12,556 nucleotides of DNA from CAXRGH01 sp964230195 (GTDB taxonomy: Bacteria > Pseudomonadota > Gammaproteobacteria > Enterobacterales > Alteromonadaceae). Within the stretch, counting starts at the first letter, position 1, and each line of letters opens with the position of its first letter. The DNA is taken from NCBI GenBank assembly GCA_964230195.1, contig CAXRGH010000104.1:1-12556 (forward strand). Direction: 5' to 3'. The notes beneath the pieces are model-generated. The model was not told where the DNA came from. It did no database searches and saw only the letters and a list, made by a program, of their open reading frames with translations. Positions 1 to 7,802 of this stretch are shown here, piece after piece. The position numbers were made by a program, and so were the translations under genes.

Positions 1-2
1 GG

Positions 3-1772
3 TATCTCACCTTTGCTGAAGTCAATGATCACCTACCTCAAGACATTATCGATTCGGAACAGATTGAAGATATCATCAGAATGATCAATGACATGGGTAT
101 TCAGGTGTTTGAAAGTGCGCCAGATGCTGACGAATTATTGATGCAAGAAGGTACCGCCGACGAAGAAGCTGCAGAAGCCGCTGCTCAGGCACTTGCTACG
201 GTTGAAAGTGAGATTGGCAGAACAACGGATCCCGTTCGTATGTACATGCGAGAAATGGGTACTGTTGAGCTACTGACTCGTGAAGGCGAAATCGATATTG
301 CAAAACGCATCGAAGAGGGTATCAACCAAGTTCAATGTTCAGTCGCAGAATATCCTGAAGCTATTACCTACTTGCTTGACCAATGGGACCTATACGAAGC
401 AGAGGAAATTCGTCTAAGTGATATTATCCTCGGGTTTGTAGACGGTGATGAAGATGTCGCTCCGACAGCAACTCACATTGGTTCAGAACTCTCAGAAGAA
501 GAGTTGGAAGATGAAGATGATGAGGGTGATGACGAAGATAGCGAGGATGAAGACAGCGGCGCAATCGATCCTGAATATGCACGTGAAAAATTTGACGAAC
601 TTCGTGCTCAATATGAAAAGACGCGCGAGGCAATTGAAGTTTTTGGTCGCTCAGACGACAAAGCGAAAGAGCAAATTACCGCTCTCAGTGAAGTGTTTAA
701 AGAGTTCCGCCTTATTCCAAAACAATTTGACCGCTTAGTGAGCAACATGCGCGAGATGATGAACAAGGTTCGTGTTCAAGAGCGCTTGATCATGAAGCAC
801 TGTGTTGTTGATGCAAAGATGCCCAAGCCTGATTTTATCAAGGTGTTCGCAGGGAATGAAACAAGCACTGAATGGTTATCAGCAGTACTTTCTTCAAGTG
901 AAGTTTATGCACAGCCTTTAATGAAGTTCAAAGAAGACATTGAGCGCAGCATCTCCAAAATGAATGCATTAGAAGATGAGACTGGCTTGTGTGTTGATGA
1001 TATTAAAGATATCAATCGCCGCATGTCAATCGGTGAAGCGAAAGCGCGTCGTGCGAAGAAAGAAATGGTTGAAGCAAACCTTCGATTGGTCATTTCAATT
1101 GCTAAAAAATACACCAACCGCGGTTTACAGTTCTTGGATCTGATTCAAGAAGGTAATATTGGTTTGATGAAGGCGGTTGATAAATTTGAATATCGCCGAG
1201 GCTACAAGTTTTCAACTTACGCTACTTGGTGGATCCGTCAGGCAATCACCCGTTCGATTGCTGACCAAGCTCGTACTATTCGTATCCCGGTACACATGAT
1301 TGAGACCATTAACAAACTCAATCGTATCTCTCGCCAGATGTTGCAAGAAATGGGACGTGAGCCTTCACCTGAAGAGTTAGCAGAGCGTATGCTAATGCCA
1401 GAGGATAAAGTTCGTAAAGTCCTGAAGATAGCCAAAGAGCCTATTTCTATGGAAACACCCATTGGTGATGATGAAGATTCGCATTTAGGTGATTTCATTG
1501 AGGATACCACGATTGAACAGCCTCTTGATTCAGCAACAGGCAACAGCCTGAAATTTGCAACTCAAGAAGTCCTTGCTGGGTTAACCGCAAGAGAGGCAAA
1601 AGTATTAAGAATGCGTTTTGGTATTGATATGAACACAGACCATACGCTTGAAGAAGTTGGTAAACAGTTTGATGTTACCCGTGAGCGTATTCGTCAGATT
1701 GAAGCCAAAGCACTTCGTAAGTTACGCCATCCAAGCCGTTCAGAGCAACTGAAGAGTTTCTTAGACGAGTAA
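3..1772 (+). CDS. rpoD: RNA polymerase primary sigma factor RpoD (sigma-70), 5' end cut by the window
   Basis: This is the housekeeping sigma factor that directs RNA polymerase to -10/-35 promoters. The reading frame is already open at base 3 (YLTFAEVNDHLPQD, region 1.1), so the ATG at 81 is an internal methionine. By comparison with E. coli RpoD (613 residues), about 20 N-terminal residues are missing. Region 1.2 (DPVRMYMREMG) begins near 228. A very acidic non-conserved stretch lies near 480-570. Region 2.4 (YATWWIRQAITR) lies near 1215-1250. The region 4.2 helix-turn-helix (TLEEVGKQFDVTRERIRQ) lies near 1640-1700. The protein ends in FLDE with a TAA stop at 1770-1772. From region 2 onward it is almost identical to the E. 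coli protein. The long linker between regions 1.2 and 2 is more divergent, as is usual. A strong hairpin terminator follows. Confidence 0.98.
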   Translation, partial: YLTFAEVNDHLPQDIIDSEQIEDIIRMINDMGIQVFESAPDADELLMQEGTADEEAAEAAAQALATVESEIGRTTDPVRMYMREMGTVELLTREGEIDIAKRIEEGINQVQCSVAEYPEAITYLLDQWDLYEAEEIRLSDIILGFVDGDEDVAPTATHIGSELSEEELEDEDDEGDDEDSEDEDSGAIDPEYAREKFDELRAQYEKTREAIEVFGRSDDKAKEQITALSEVFKEFRLIPKQFDRLVSNMREMMNKVRVQERLIMKHCVVDAKMPKPDFIKVFAGNETSTEWLSAVLSSSEVYAQPLMKFKEDIERSISKMNALEDETGLCVDDIKDINRRMSIGEAKARRAKKEMVEANLRLVISIAKKYTNRGLQFLDLIQEGNIGLMKAVDKFEYRRGYKFSTYATWWIRQAITRSIADQARTIRIPVHMIETINKLNRISRQMLQEMGREPSPEELAERMLMPEDKVRKVLKIAKEPISMETPIGDDEDSHLGDFIEDTTIEQPLDSATGNSLKFATQEVLAGLTAREAKVLRMRFGIDMNTDHTLEEVGKQFDVTRERIRQIEAKALRKLRHPSRSEQLKSFLDE

Positions 1773-1797
1773 TGATGGTTTTCTACTGATCAACATC

Positions 1798-1829
1798 AAA
1801 AAGGCCATGCTATACCATGGCCTTTTTTT
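1798..1829 (+). terminator. Intrinsic terminator after rpoD, probably bidirectional
   Basis: A perfect 12-bp inverted repeat (AAAAAGGCCATG, 6-base loop CTATAC, CATGGCCTTTTT) is followed by further T residues, starting 26 bases after the rpoD stop. The A-run on the left arm gives a U-run on the other strand as well. It can therefore also end transcription of the convergent minus-strand gene that stops at 1882. Confidence 0.92.
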
Positions 1830-1881
1830 AATGAATGACTCTATTGACAGTGTCATATTCCTGCTTTGAGATAATTGATTA

Positions 1882-2250
1882 TTAAAGAGGCACATACCAT
1901 TCAGGTAGTTGACCTGTTCTAACAATATTGAAAACCCATAACGCGAAACACCAAAGGACAATATTTATTGCTGTGACGATGCGCGAGTGATAAAACCGTC
2001 TTTGAGGTAACCTTTGCCGCCAAATGAATCTAACCACTAAAGCCAAACTGTAAGACACTGTCGCCAGACCAAACCCGAGAACAGAAAGTACAAAGCTGAG
2101 GGTTAGCCAGAAGGTTCTATCAGGTAGCAAACGCCCTTCTATATACAAATAGCCAGCAATGGCTAGGGTAACCACCAAGGATACCGTACCGCATAAGACA
2201 CAGAGTTTATAACCAAGAGCGAAGGAAGGTTTTTGGCCATATAACCACAT
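1882..2250 (-). CDS. Small predicted inner-membrane protein of unknown function (122 aa)
   Basis: I do not recognise the family. The protein has three hydrophobic segments, at about residues 15-37, 45-73 and 91-110. The loop after the second segment is rich in Arg/Gln (residues about 74-90, RFIWRQRLPQRRFYHSR). By the positive-inside rule this loop should be cytoplasmic. The start is an ATG at 2250 with AGGAG about 12 bases upstream, somewhat further than ideal. The gene lies downstream of the RND permease on the same strand with a 116-base gap holding its own possible promoter, so it may be transcribed separately. It converges on rpoD across the terminator at 1798-1829. A real gene is likely because of its length, membrane pattern and ribosome site, but no function can be given. 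Confidence 0.72.
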   Translation of the reverse strand: MWLYGQKPSFALGYKLCVLCGTVSLVVTLAIAGYLYIEGRLLPDRTFWLTLSFVLSVLGFGLATVSYSLALVVRFIWRQRLPQRRFYHSRIVTAINIVLWCFALWVFNIVRTGQLPEWYVPL

Positions 2251-2281
2251 AACGTCTACTTGCTCCTGTTATCAATTCCCA

Positions 2282-2311
2282 ATATTAAGACTTGAGTATA
2301 GCGGAATTCAA
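2282..2311 (-). promoter_or_regulatory. Possible sigma-70 promoter for the 122-aa membrane protein
   Basis: Read on the minus strand, TTGAAT (2311-2306) and TAATAT (2287-2282) are separated by 18 bases, each matching four of six consensus positions. The predicted start of transcription would lie about 25-30 bases ahead of the ATG at 2250. A second -10-like TATACT lies within the spacer. This is a visual match only. Confidence 0.3.
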
Positions 2312-2321
2312 ATTTTGCGCT

Positions 2322-2353
2322 GAGTAGCAAAATGAACTGTTCATCAGCTACTC
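2322..2353. repeat. Nested inverted repeat just downstream of the RND permease
   Basis: Outer arms GAGTAGC (2322-2328) and GCTACTC (2347-2353) enclose a 13-bp near-perfect palindrome ATGAAC-T-GTTCAT (2332-2344). In the permease transcript this would fold into a two-tier hairpin beginning 13 bases after the stop codon. No U-run follows on the minus strand, so it is not a standard intrinsic terminator. It may protect the 3' end of the mRNA, or act as a protein-binding site ahead of the next gene. Confidence 0.55.
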
Positions 2354-2366
2354 CAGTCAACTAAAT

Positions 2367-5300
2367 TTACAATGACTCTCCTGTCTCTTCCGCCTCAGAT
2401 ACTAAGCGCTGAGCTCTGCGCTGAGGCGAGCCTGTGCTTCGAGCAATCCATGCGTAAATGGTAGGGATTAGATACAAGGTAAGGTAAACGGAAAACGTCA
2501 CGCCAGAAACAATGACAACGCCAATCACGCCGCGACTTTCAGAACCTGGCCCGCTGGATAATACCAGTGGCAAGGCACTAAATACCGTCTTAAAGTCTGT
2601 CATGATAATAGGGCTGAGTCGAAGACGAGCAGCTTCAACAACTGCGGATTCAAAATCCATTCCACGGTCACGCAATTGGTTAGCAAATTCGACAATCAGA
2701 ATACCGTTCTTTGCCGCTAGTCCAATCAACATAACAAGTCCAATTTGACTGTAGATGTTGAGCGTCATTGACGAGAAATACAATCCAAGAAATGCGCCAA
2801 ACATGGCAACCGGAACAGTCAACATGATGACTGTCGGGTGAACCCAGCTTTCAAATTGAGCGGCAAGCACTAGGTAGGTAATCGCCAACGCCAGAGCAAA
2901 TATGAACAGTATGGAACTCCCTGATTCTTGGTACAACAGGGACTCACCTTTGTAATCAAAACTCGCTTCAGATGGCAAAGACTCTTTAACAACCGCTCTA
3001 AAGAAACTGAGTGCTTCACCGAGGGTATAACCATCGGCCAAGTTGGCTGAGATAGTGACACTTCTCATTCGGTTATAACGCTCAAGTCTGGCTGAAGTTG
3101 CCTGCTCAGAATAATTCAGTACATTATTTAATGGGATGAGGGAGCCACTGGTTTTTGAGCGAACGTAAAGGTTCTCCATACTGGACGGACTGCGGTAATC
3201 TTCATCAATCCCTTCTAAAATCACATCGTACTCTAACCCTCGATCAATAAAGGTGGAGACTCTACGTTGCCCCAACATGGTCTCCAATGTACGCCCAATA
3301 TCACCAATAGAGACGCCTAAGTCCGCGGCTCTTTGGCGGTCAATAGACACAAGCATTTGTGGCAGTGTTTGTTTGAAGTCTGAATCTACCCTCACCAACC
3401 CAGGGTTTAGCCGCGCTTTATCCACTACGATGTCGCGCCATTGCGCTAATTCTTCATACGTATTCCCTTGCAGTACAAATTGTACTGGACGTGATGCACC
3501 GCGCCCACCAATGCTACTTCTCATAATGGCAAAGGCTCTCACATCAGGTAATTGACTAAGCTTGCCACTGACTTCACGCATTAGCGCAAAAGTATCACGC
3601 TCTTTTTCATCATGAGGCACAGTCCCTACAATGGCGATACCTGCACTTGACCCAAATCCCGGGGTTCTCACCAATACTCGGTCAACCTCTCCCGAATCAA
3701 TATAAGGCAATAGAATCGCCTCCAATTGCGCTAAGTTTCGGGCGTTGCTGTTGAAGCTAGCACCTTGCTCACTTTGCATCAATATAAAGAAGTTATTACG
3801 ATCTTCTTTCGGGACGAATTCAGTGGGTATCCAGCGAACAAGAAAGAAAGAAAACAGGGCACAGACGACAATTAGCGCGATAGCGGTAGGCCAGTGAGAC
3901 AGCGTACGACTGACACTCGCTTGATAGCGTTTTTCCAGTTTTTCGAAATTACGATTCACAAACTGAGAAAACCATGAGGTCTTTGCTCTCCGCTTTAACA
4001 GCACAGAGGAAAGCATGGGGGTTAGTGTCAATGCCGTTACACTAGAAAAGGCGACAGCAGCAGCAACGGCGAGTGCAAATTCGGTGAATAACCTGCCAAT
4101 ATTTCCCTCAAGAAATACCAGCGGAACAAATACGGCGATGAGTACCAATGTTGTGGCTATTACCGCAAAACCAACTTCGCGCGCGCCTTGATAGGCTGCG
4201 AGTAAGGGAGGCGAGCCCGCTTCAATTCGGCGGTAGATATTTTCTAGAACAACTATGGCATCATCCACTACTAAACCTATCGCCAATACCATGGCTAACA
4301 GCGTTAAAAGATTGATGGAAAACCCAAGGGCATATATTAAGGTAAAGGCTGATACCAGGGAGACTGGAACCGTCAATGCCGGAATAAAAGTTGCTCTCAA
4401 ATCCCCCAAAAATGTATAAATAACCACAATCACCATCAACAATGCGATGGCCAGCGTTTGATACACCTCATTGATGGAGTCCTCTATGAATTTTGAGGAA
4501 TCATAACTTGGTACAATGAAAATGTTCTCGGGTAATGTTTCTTCAATCCTTTCAATGGCTGCCTTAGCTGACTTCGCCACCTCTAAGGTATTGGCTTTGG
4601 ATTGCTTTACTATTCCCAGACCAATCATATTGACACCATTGCCACGAAATTCCGTTTTATCGTCTACCGATGTCAATTCAACATTTGCGATATCACCAAG
4701 TCGAACCAAATAATCATTACTGCCTCTGGCTACCGCTATCTGGGCGAAATCCTCGGGCGAAAGAAAGCTTCTCGCGACTCGCACTTGGAAATCTCTGTTT
4801 TCAGATTCTATCTCGCCTGCGGGTAACTCTACATTTTCAGCACGAATGACAGATTCAACGTCGGCAACCGTAATCCCTCTCGCCGCCATCGCTTTACGAT
4901 CAAGCCAAACTTTCATGGCGTAATTCCTACCACCACCGACTTGGACACGAGAAACACCTTGCGCCACCGATAGCCGATCAACAATATACCGCTCAGCGTA
5001 ATCTGTTAGTTCTAAAACAGACAGAGTATCACTCCGCAAGTTGTACCAAATAATCGCTTGTTGGTCTGAATCGGCTTTACTGACCTCTGGCGGAGTGACT
5101 TGGTCCGGCAACTCACCTAACGCTCGCGATACCCTCTCACGCACGTCATTTGCTGCTGAATCAATGTCTCTTGACAGTTGAAATTCAATGGTAATAGATG
5201 AACGTCCATTTCGACTGCTGGATGAGATATTTTTTATTCCCTCGATACCGCTGATGCGATCCTCAATCGGCTGCGTAATCTTAGTCTCTACAATGGACGA

Positions 5301-5465
5301 TGAGGCTCCAGGGTAACTGGTACTGATTGACACTATGGGTGGGTCAATATCAGGGTACTCCCGCAACGACAATAAGGAAACAGAAACAATTCCAAAGACG
5401 ATCAATAACAAATTGACTACAGAGGCAAATACTGGGCGTTTAACCGATAAATCAGAAAGTAACAT
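2367..5465 (-). CDS. RND-family multidrug efflux permease (AcrB/MexB-like, HAE-1 type)
   Basis: This is the inner-membrane proton-driven pump subunit of a tripartite efflux system. Its length (1032 aa) is that of the AcrB family. The N-terminus (LLSDLSVKRPVFA) is the typical first-helix entry. The family architecture is visible: helix 1, a large periplasmic porter loop, helices 2-6, a second periplasmic loop, and helices 8-12. The proton-relay residues are present: the Asp pair D401/D402 in helix 4 (GLVVDDAIVVLEN) and K919 in helix 10 (LAAKNGILIVEFANQ), with the conserved Arg region (RLRLSPIIMT) at the start of helix 11. M955-K959 reads MTDFK, where relatives usually have uncharged residues after MT. 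The ATG at 5465 has the ribosome site AGGGGG, which overlaps the TAG stop of the adaptor gene 9 bases upstream, indicating translational coupling. The substrate cannot be read from sequence. No outer-membrane channel gene is in the operon. Confidence 0.95.
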   Translation of the reverse strand: MLLSDLSVKRPVFASVVNLLLIVFGIVSVSLLSLREYPDIDPPIVSISTSYPGASSSIVETKITQPIEDRISGIEGIKNISSSSRNGRSSITIEFQLSRDIDSAANDVRERVSRALGELPDQVTPPEVSKADSDQQAIIWYNLRSDTLSVLELTDYAERYIVDRLSVAQGVSRVQVGGGRNYAMKVWLDRKAMAARGITVADVESVIRAENVELPAGEIESENRDFQVRVARSFLSPEDFAQIAVARGSNDYLVRLGDIANVELTSVDDKTEFRGNGVNMIGLGIVKQSKANTLEVAKSAKAAIERIEETLPENIFIVPSYDSSKFIEDSINEVYQTLAIALLMVIVVIYTFLGDLRATFIPALTVPVSLVSAFTLIYALGFSINLLTLLAMVLAIGLVVDDAIVVLENIYRRIEAGSPPLLAAYQGAREVGFAVIATTLVLIAVFVPLVFLEGNIGRLFTEFALAVAAAVAFSSVTALTLTPMLSSVLLKRRAKTSWFSQFVNRNFEKLEKRYQASVSRTLSHWPTAIALIVVCALFSFFLVRWIPTEFVPKEDRNNFFILMQSEQGASFNSNARNLAQLEAILLPYIDSGEVDRVLVRTPGFGSSAGIAIVGTVPHDEKERDTFALMREVSGKLSQLPDVRAFAIMRSSIGGRGASRPVQFVLQGNTYEELAQWRDIVVDKARLNPGLVRVDSDFKQTLPQMLVSIDRQRAADLGVSIGDIGRTLETMLGQRRVSTFIDRGLEYDVILEGIDEDYRSPSSMENLYVRSKTSGSLIPLNNVLNYSEQATSARLERYNRMRSVTISANLADGYTLGEALSFFRAVVKESLPSEASFDYKGESLLYQESGSSILFIFALALAITYLVLAAQFESWVHPTVIMLTVPVAMFGAFLGLYFSSMTLNIYSQIGLVMLIGLAAKNGILIVEFANQLRDRGMDFESAVVEAARLRLSPIIMTDFKTVFSALPLVLSSGPGSESRGVIGVVIVSGVTFSVYLTLYLIPTIYAWIARSTGSPQRRAQRLVSEAEETGESL

Positions 5466-5474
5466 ACCAGCCCC

Positions 5475-6536
5475 CTACGATTTGTCAGTTGCTGTCACTT
5501 GGGAGCCTGGTCTCAACTTCATTGCCCCCTGTGTAACCACAATCTCACCTTCAGAGAGTCCGTTGACAACCTCTGCAGTGCCCGGTAAACGTTGCCCTAT
5601 GGTAACATCGCGAATACTTACTTTACCCTCTTCACCAACAATATAGACATAATGGCCGTTACCACTTGGTATCAGTGCCGACTCAGGCACACTAACCCGT
5701 TGAACAGTATTGCCATTGACCGTAATGTTTAACAACATTCCGGGACGTAAATGAGCATCGCTATTGTCAATAATCGCCCGAACAGTAAAGGCACGTGTAA
5801 TAGGATCAATCCGAGAGTCTACGCTGGACACTAGACCATTGAACTTAACACCAGTTGCAGCTGATGCTGTTGCTTCAATCATCAAGCCGCGCTCAATTAC
5901 AGAGAAAAAGGTTTCAGGAACTGAAAAATCCACTTTAATTTTTGTAATATCATCCAAGGTAGTCATCACATCGCCCGGACGCAACAAAGCCCCTTTGCTG
6001 ACTTGACGATACCCCAACACCCCTGAAAACGGTGCGACAACCTGCAACTCCAAAAGCTGACTTTCCACCACTTCAACCTGAGCTTTTAACACGTTGACCT
6101 GGCCCTGTTGTTCATCAAGTAACTGTTGAGAAGCAACATTGTCTTGCGCTAACCCTTGTATCCGATTCAATTGGCGAGAAGCCTCGGCAAGACTAATATT
6201 GAGCTCTTTCAAACGTGCCTGCTCTTCCTTTGAATCCAACTTCATGAGCAGTTGCCCTTCCTTGACTGTGTCGCCATCATCAAAAAACAGGGCTTCTACA
6301 ATCCCACTTTGTTGCACACTCAAGGTGACTGATTCATTCGCTTGGGCAGTACCAATGGCTTCAATGGTTTGACGAGTTTCATTGAGTGTTGCAACCGCAG
6401 TAACAACAGGCGTTGCCCCGCCTCTGTATCCACGACCACCAGCACTGGTATCTGATTCTTTAAAGTAAAGTACAGCCGCAAGTATGCACAGCAATACCAC
6501 AACAACACTTAATGGCGACAATAAATATTTACCCAC
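5475..6536 (-). CDS. RND efflux periplasmic adaptor (membrane fusion protein, AcrA-like)
   Basis: This adaptor bridges the downstream RND permease and an outer-membrane channel (353 aa). Residues 8-25 form one hydrophobic membrane anchor. There is no lipobox, so the protein is probably anchored by this helix rather than by lipid. A Gly/Arg-rich linker (about 33-40) follows. The first half of the lipoyl/barrel-sandwich domain is at about 68-101, an alpha-helical hairpin at about 102-166, the second lipoyl half (VVAPFSGVLGYRQVSKGALLRPGD) at about 166-190, and then the beta-barrel and membrane-proximal domains. The hairpin contains R125-x3-L129-x6-S136, the RLS motif of adaptors that dock on TolC. 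The start codon is GTG at 6536, chosen because GAGG lies 6 bases upstream. The gene heads a two-gene operon with the permease. Confidence 0.94.
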   Translation of the reverse strand: MGKYLLSPLSVVVVLLCILAAVLYFKESDTSAGGRGYRGGATPVVTAVATLNETRQTIEAIGTAQANESVTLSVQQSGIVEALFFDDGDTVKEGQLLMKLDSKEEQARLKELNISLAEASRQLNRIQGLAQDNVASQQLLDEQQGQVNVLKAQVEVVESQLLELQVVAPFSGVLGYRQVSKGALLRPGDVMTTLDDITKIKVDFSVPETFFSVIERGLMIEATASAATGVKFNGLVSSVDSRIDPITRAFTVRAIIDNSDAHLRPGMLLNITVNGNTVQRVSVPESALIPSGNGHYVYIVGEEGKVSIRDVTIGQRLPGTAEVVNGLSEGEIVVTQGAMKLRPGSQVTATDKS

Positions 6537-6574
6537 GCAGCACCTCAGATTTTAGATTTCTTATAATTTTTATG

Positions 6575-6610
6575 GCGTAAGTATACGCATGTTTCTTTGA
6601 TTTTGTTCAA
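6575..6610 (-). promoter_or_regulatory. Candidate promoter with overlapping inverted repeat ahead of the efflux operon
   Basis: On the minus strand TATACT (6585-6580), a 5/6 match to the -10 box, lies inside the inverted repeat GCGTA-TACT-TACGC (6588-6575). A weak -35-like TTGAAC (6610-6605) lies 19 bases upstream, which is long for sigma-70. Transcription would start about 37 bases before the GTG codon. A repeat over a -10 box is a usual place for a repressor such as a TetR-family protein, but no regulator gene lies nearby and the repeat is short. Confidence 0.33.
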
Positions 6611-6630
6611 TCTGACGGATATTTAGTTGC

Positions 6631-6658
6631 TTGCACTAAGCGATCGTGTGACTATGAT
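6631..6658 (+). promoter_or_regulatory. Possible sigma-70 promoter for the lipoprotein gene
   Basis: TTGCAC (6631-6636) and TATGAT (6653-6658) are separated by 16 bases. The -10 box matches five of six positions; the -35 is weak. Transcription would begin near 6665, only about 9 bases before the first ATG (6674) and about 45 bases before the second (6710), so this promoter would suit the later start better. Confidence 0.4.
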
Positions 6659-6673
6659 TGAAAACGCTCTTGC

Positions 6674-7228
6674 ATGCTATTTGAAATAAAAATAAATCGA
6701 ATAAAAAACATGACAAATTCAACTTTTCTCGCCTTATTTTGCACATTGGTCGTTACGTTCATCACTGGTTGTCAACCCAATACCCCATATGAGCCCATGT
6801 GCAGAGCGACTCATACGAGTATCACTCACGACGGCGACTTCGGCGCTTGTGTGATTCGAGTCAAACATCAGCTTTTAGCACTTCAAAACGAACAGTCTTT
6901 TCAATTGTCTGTTGCTCAAAAGCGTTCGACTGAGTCTTTAGCCTGTGCCGCACACCGTGGAATATGGGAAACCATGGGTATCAATCTTGAGGTGGGTGAA
7001 CCGCTACGCTATGACCCCATCAACAATGTTCAGTTATTTGACTGCCACCTAATGGAAAGTACCTTACCAAACACCGTACCTTACGCAACGCCAAACTGGA
7101 GTAAGGCATCCTCACACAGTATCGTGTTAATTGATCCATACACATTGGATGACAAACAATGGGGAACACATGTCTCACCATTATTGCTGCGAGATAGCTT
7201 TAATGTGGCAACTGATAATCCACGGTAG
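6674..7228 (+). CDS. Predicted lipoprotein of unknown function
   Basis: I do not recognise the family. A hydrophobic segment ends in the lipobox ITGC, followed by a hydrophilic region, which indicates a lipid-anchored envelope protein processed by signal peptidase II. Two starts are possible. The ATG at 6674 gives 184 aa with Lys/Arg residues in a long n-region and the lipid Cys at 33. The ATG at 6710 gives 172 aa with the Cys at 21, but no positive charge ahead of the hydrophobic core. Neither has a clear Shine-Dalgarno. The mature part (about 150 aa) contains a few further Cys residues (in PMCRAT, GACVIR, LACAAH, FDCHL), which could form disulfides in the periplasm. It is divergent from the efflux operon across a 137-base gap, and its stop lies 2 bases from that of the convergent gene at 7231. 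Confidence 0.65.
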   Translation: MLFEIKINRIKNMTNSTFLALFCTLVVTFITGCQPNTPYEPMCRATHTSITHDGDFGACVIRVKHQLLALQNEQSFQLSVAQKRSTESLACAAHRGIWETMGINLEVGEPLRYDPINNVQLFDCHLMESTLPNTVPYATPNWSKASSHSIVLIDPYTLDDKQWGTHVSPLLLRDSFNVATDNPR

Positions 7229-7230
7229 TA

Positions 7231-7665
7231 TTACGGTATGTCATCGAGTAGCGCTTTTTCTGCGCGCAAAGCCCGATAATGGGACAGGTTGGGATTAGCG
7301 CAATCCATTGTTTCGATGAAGATATTACGCTCAGCCCAAATAACCTCTAGGTCGTAAACGCAGAAAGAATATTGATTAGCATCTTCCAGCCATACTTCAT
7401 CTTGCAAAACCGAGACTGAGGTAAATAACTCATTGTCATTACCCCACCACGCCAAAATCAAGTAGGGAAAGGATTCGCCTTGATGAAAAATGGCAAACGC
7501 TGGCACATGACACCACACTTTTGCTTTTTGCCTTTTTACCTCTTGTAGGCGCTGAGCAAATCTCGTTTGTTGAACAGTCTCATTATGAGCGCTGATGGTG
7601 TAAATTTTCACACCATCACTATCCAACCATGAAGCGTGAGTCATCAGTTTACGTTCCTTGAACAT
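7231..7665 (-). CDS. Conserved-looking protein of unknown function (144 aa)
   Basis: I do not recognise the family. The frame stays open upstream to a GTG at 7791, but that extension would run through the hairpin and U-run of the terminator at 7715-7743. The ATG at 7665 is preceded by GGAGG with a 7-base spacer, so I start there (144 aa). The protein is soluble and rich in aromatic residues, with no signal peptide or membrane helix. It has a Lys/Arg/Gln-rich helix-like stretch at about residues 36-48, then a region of alternating hydrophobic and aromatic residues (AFAIFHQGESFPYLILAWWG) suggesting beta strands. The C-terminus is helical and charged (HYRALRAEKALLDD). No catalytic motif is obvious. 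It sits about 50 bases after the terminator, so it needs its own promoter or read-through. Confidence 0.7.
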   Translation of the reverse strand: MFKERKLMTHASWLDSDGVKIYTISAHNETVQQTRFAQRLQEVKRQKAKVWCHVPAFAIFHQGESFPYLILAWWGNDNELFTSVSVLQDEVWLEDANQYSFCVYDLEVIWAERNIFIETMDCANPNLSHYRALRAEKALLDDIP

Positions 7666-7714
7666 GTTATTACCTCCATCAAAGCCACGAATTGTGAATA
7701 CCCAACCTTCACGC

Positions 7715-7743
7715 AAAAAAAACCACATCAAAGATGATGTGGT
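7715..7743 (-). terminator. Intrinsic terminator between the parE group and the 144-aa gene
   Basis: On the minus strand a perfect 9-bp stem ACCACATCA / TGATGTGGT with the 4-base loop TCTT is followed directly by seven further T residues. It ends the minus-strand transcript coming from parE and the 121-aa membrane gene, or from a shorter local RNA. It lies 50 bases before the ATG at 7665. Confidence 0.9.
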
Positions 7744-7796
7744 ATTAAGGTGGCATGGAAACAACATATGCTCAATTATGTTATCGGCCACCCACC
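7715..7796 (-). ncRNA. Candidate structured RNA: small RNA, 3'-UTR element or leader
   Basis: This non-coding stretch on the minus strand contains an outer stem GGTGGC (7792-7787) / GCCACC (7754-7749), extendable by a G-U pair. It encloses an inner stem AACATA (7782-7777) / TATGTT (7768-7763) with an 8-base loop ATTGAGCA, and is followed 5 bases later by the terminator hairpin. With the possible promoter at 7803-7831, the RNA would start near 7796 and be about 80 bases long. It could be an independent small RNA, the 3' UTR of the parE group, or an attenuator leader for the 144-aa gene. I do not recognise it as a known RNA family. Confidence 0.35.
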
Positions 7797-7802
7797 CGGA
7801 TT

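Noticed and set aside
81..83. The ATG at 81 as the rpoD start
   Set aside because: The frame continues to the window edge with conserved RpoD region 1.1 residues (TFAEVNDHLPQD), so the true start is upstream of the window.
445..738. A Lys/Met-rich open frame within rpoD, and its antisense counterpart at 424-633
   Set aside because: Both are shifted-frame readings of the acidic GAT/GAA-rich linker of rpoD, without ribosome sites.
7666..7791. N-terminal extension of the 144-aa gene to the GTG at 7791
   Set aside because: It would translate through a perfect terminator hairpin and U-run, and the internal ATG at 7665 has a much better ribosome site (GGAGG, 7-base spacer).
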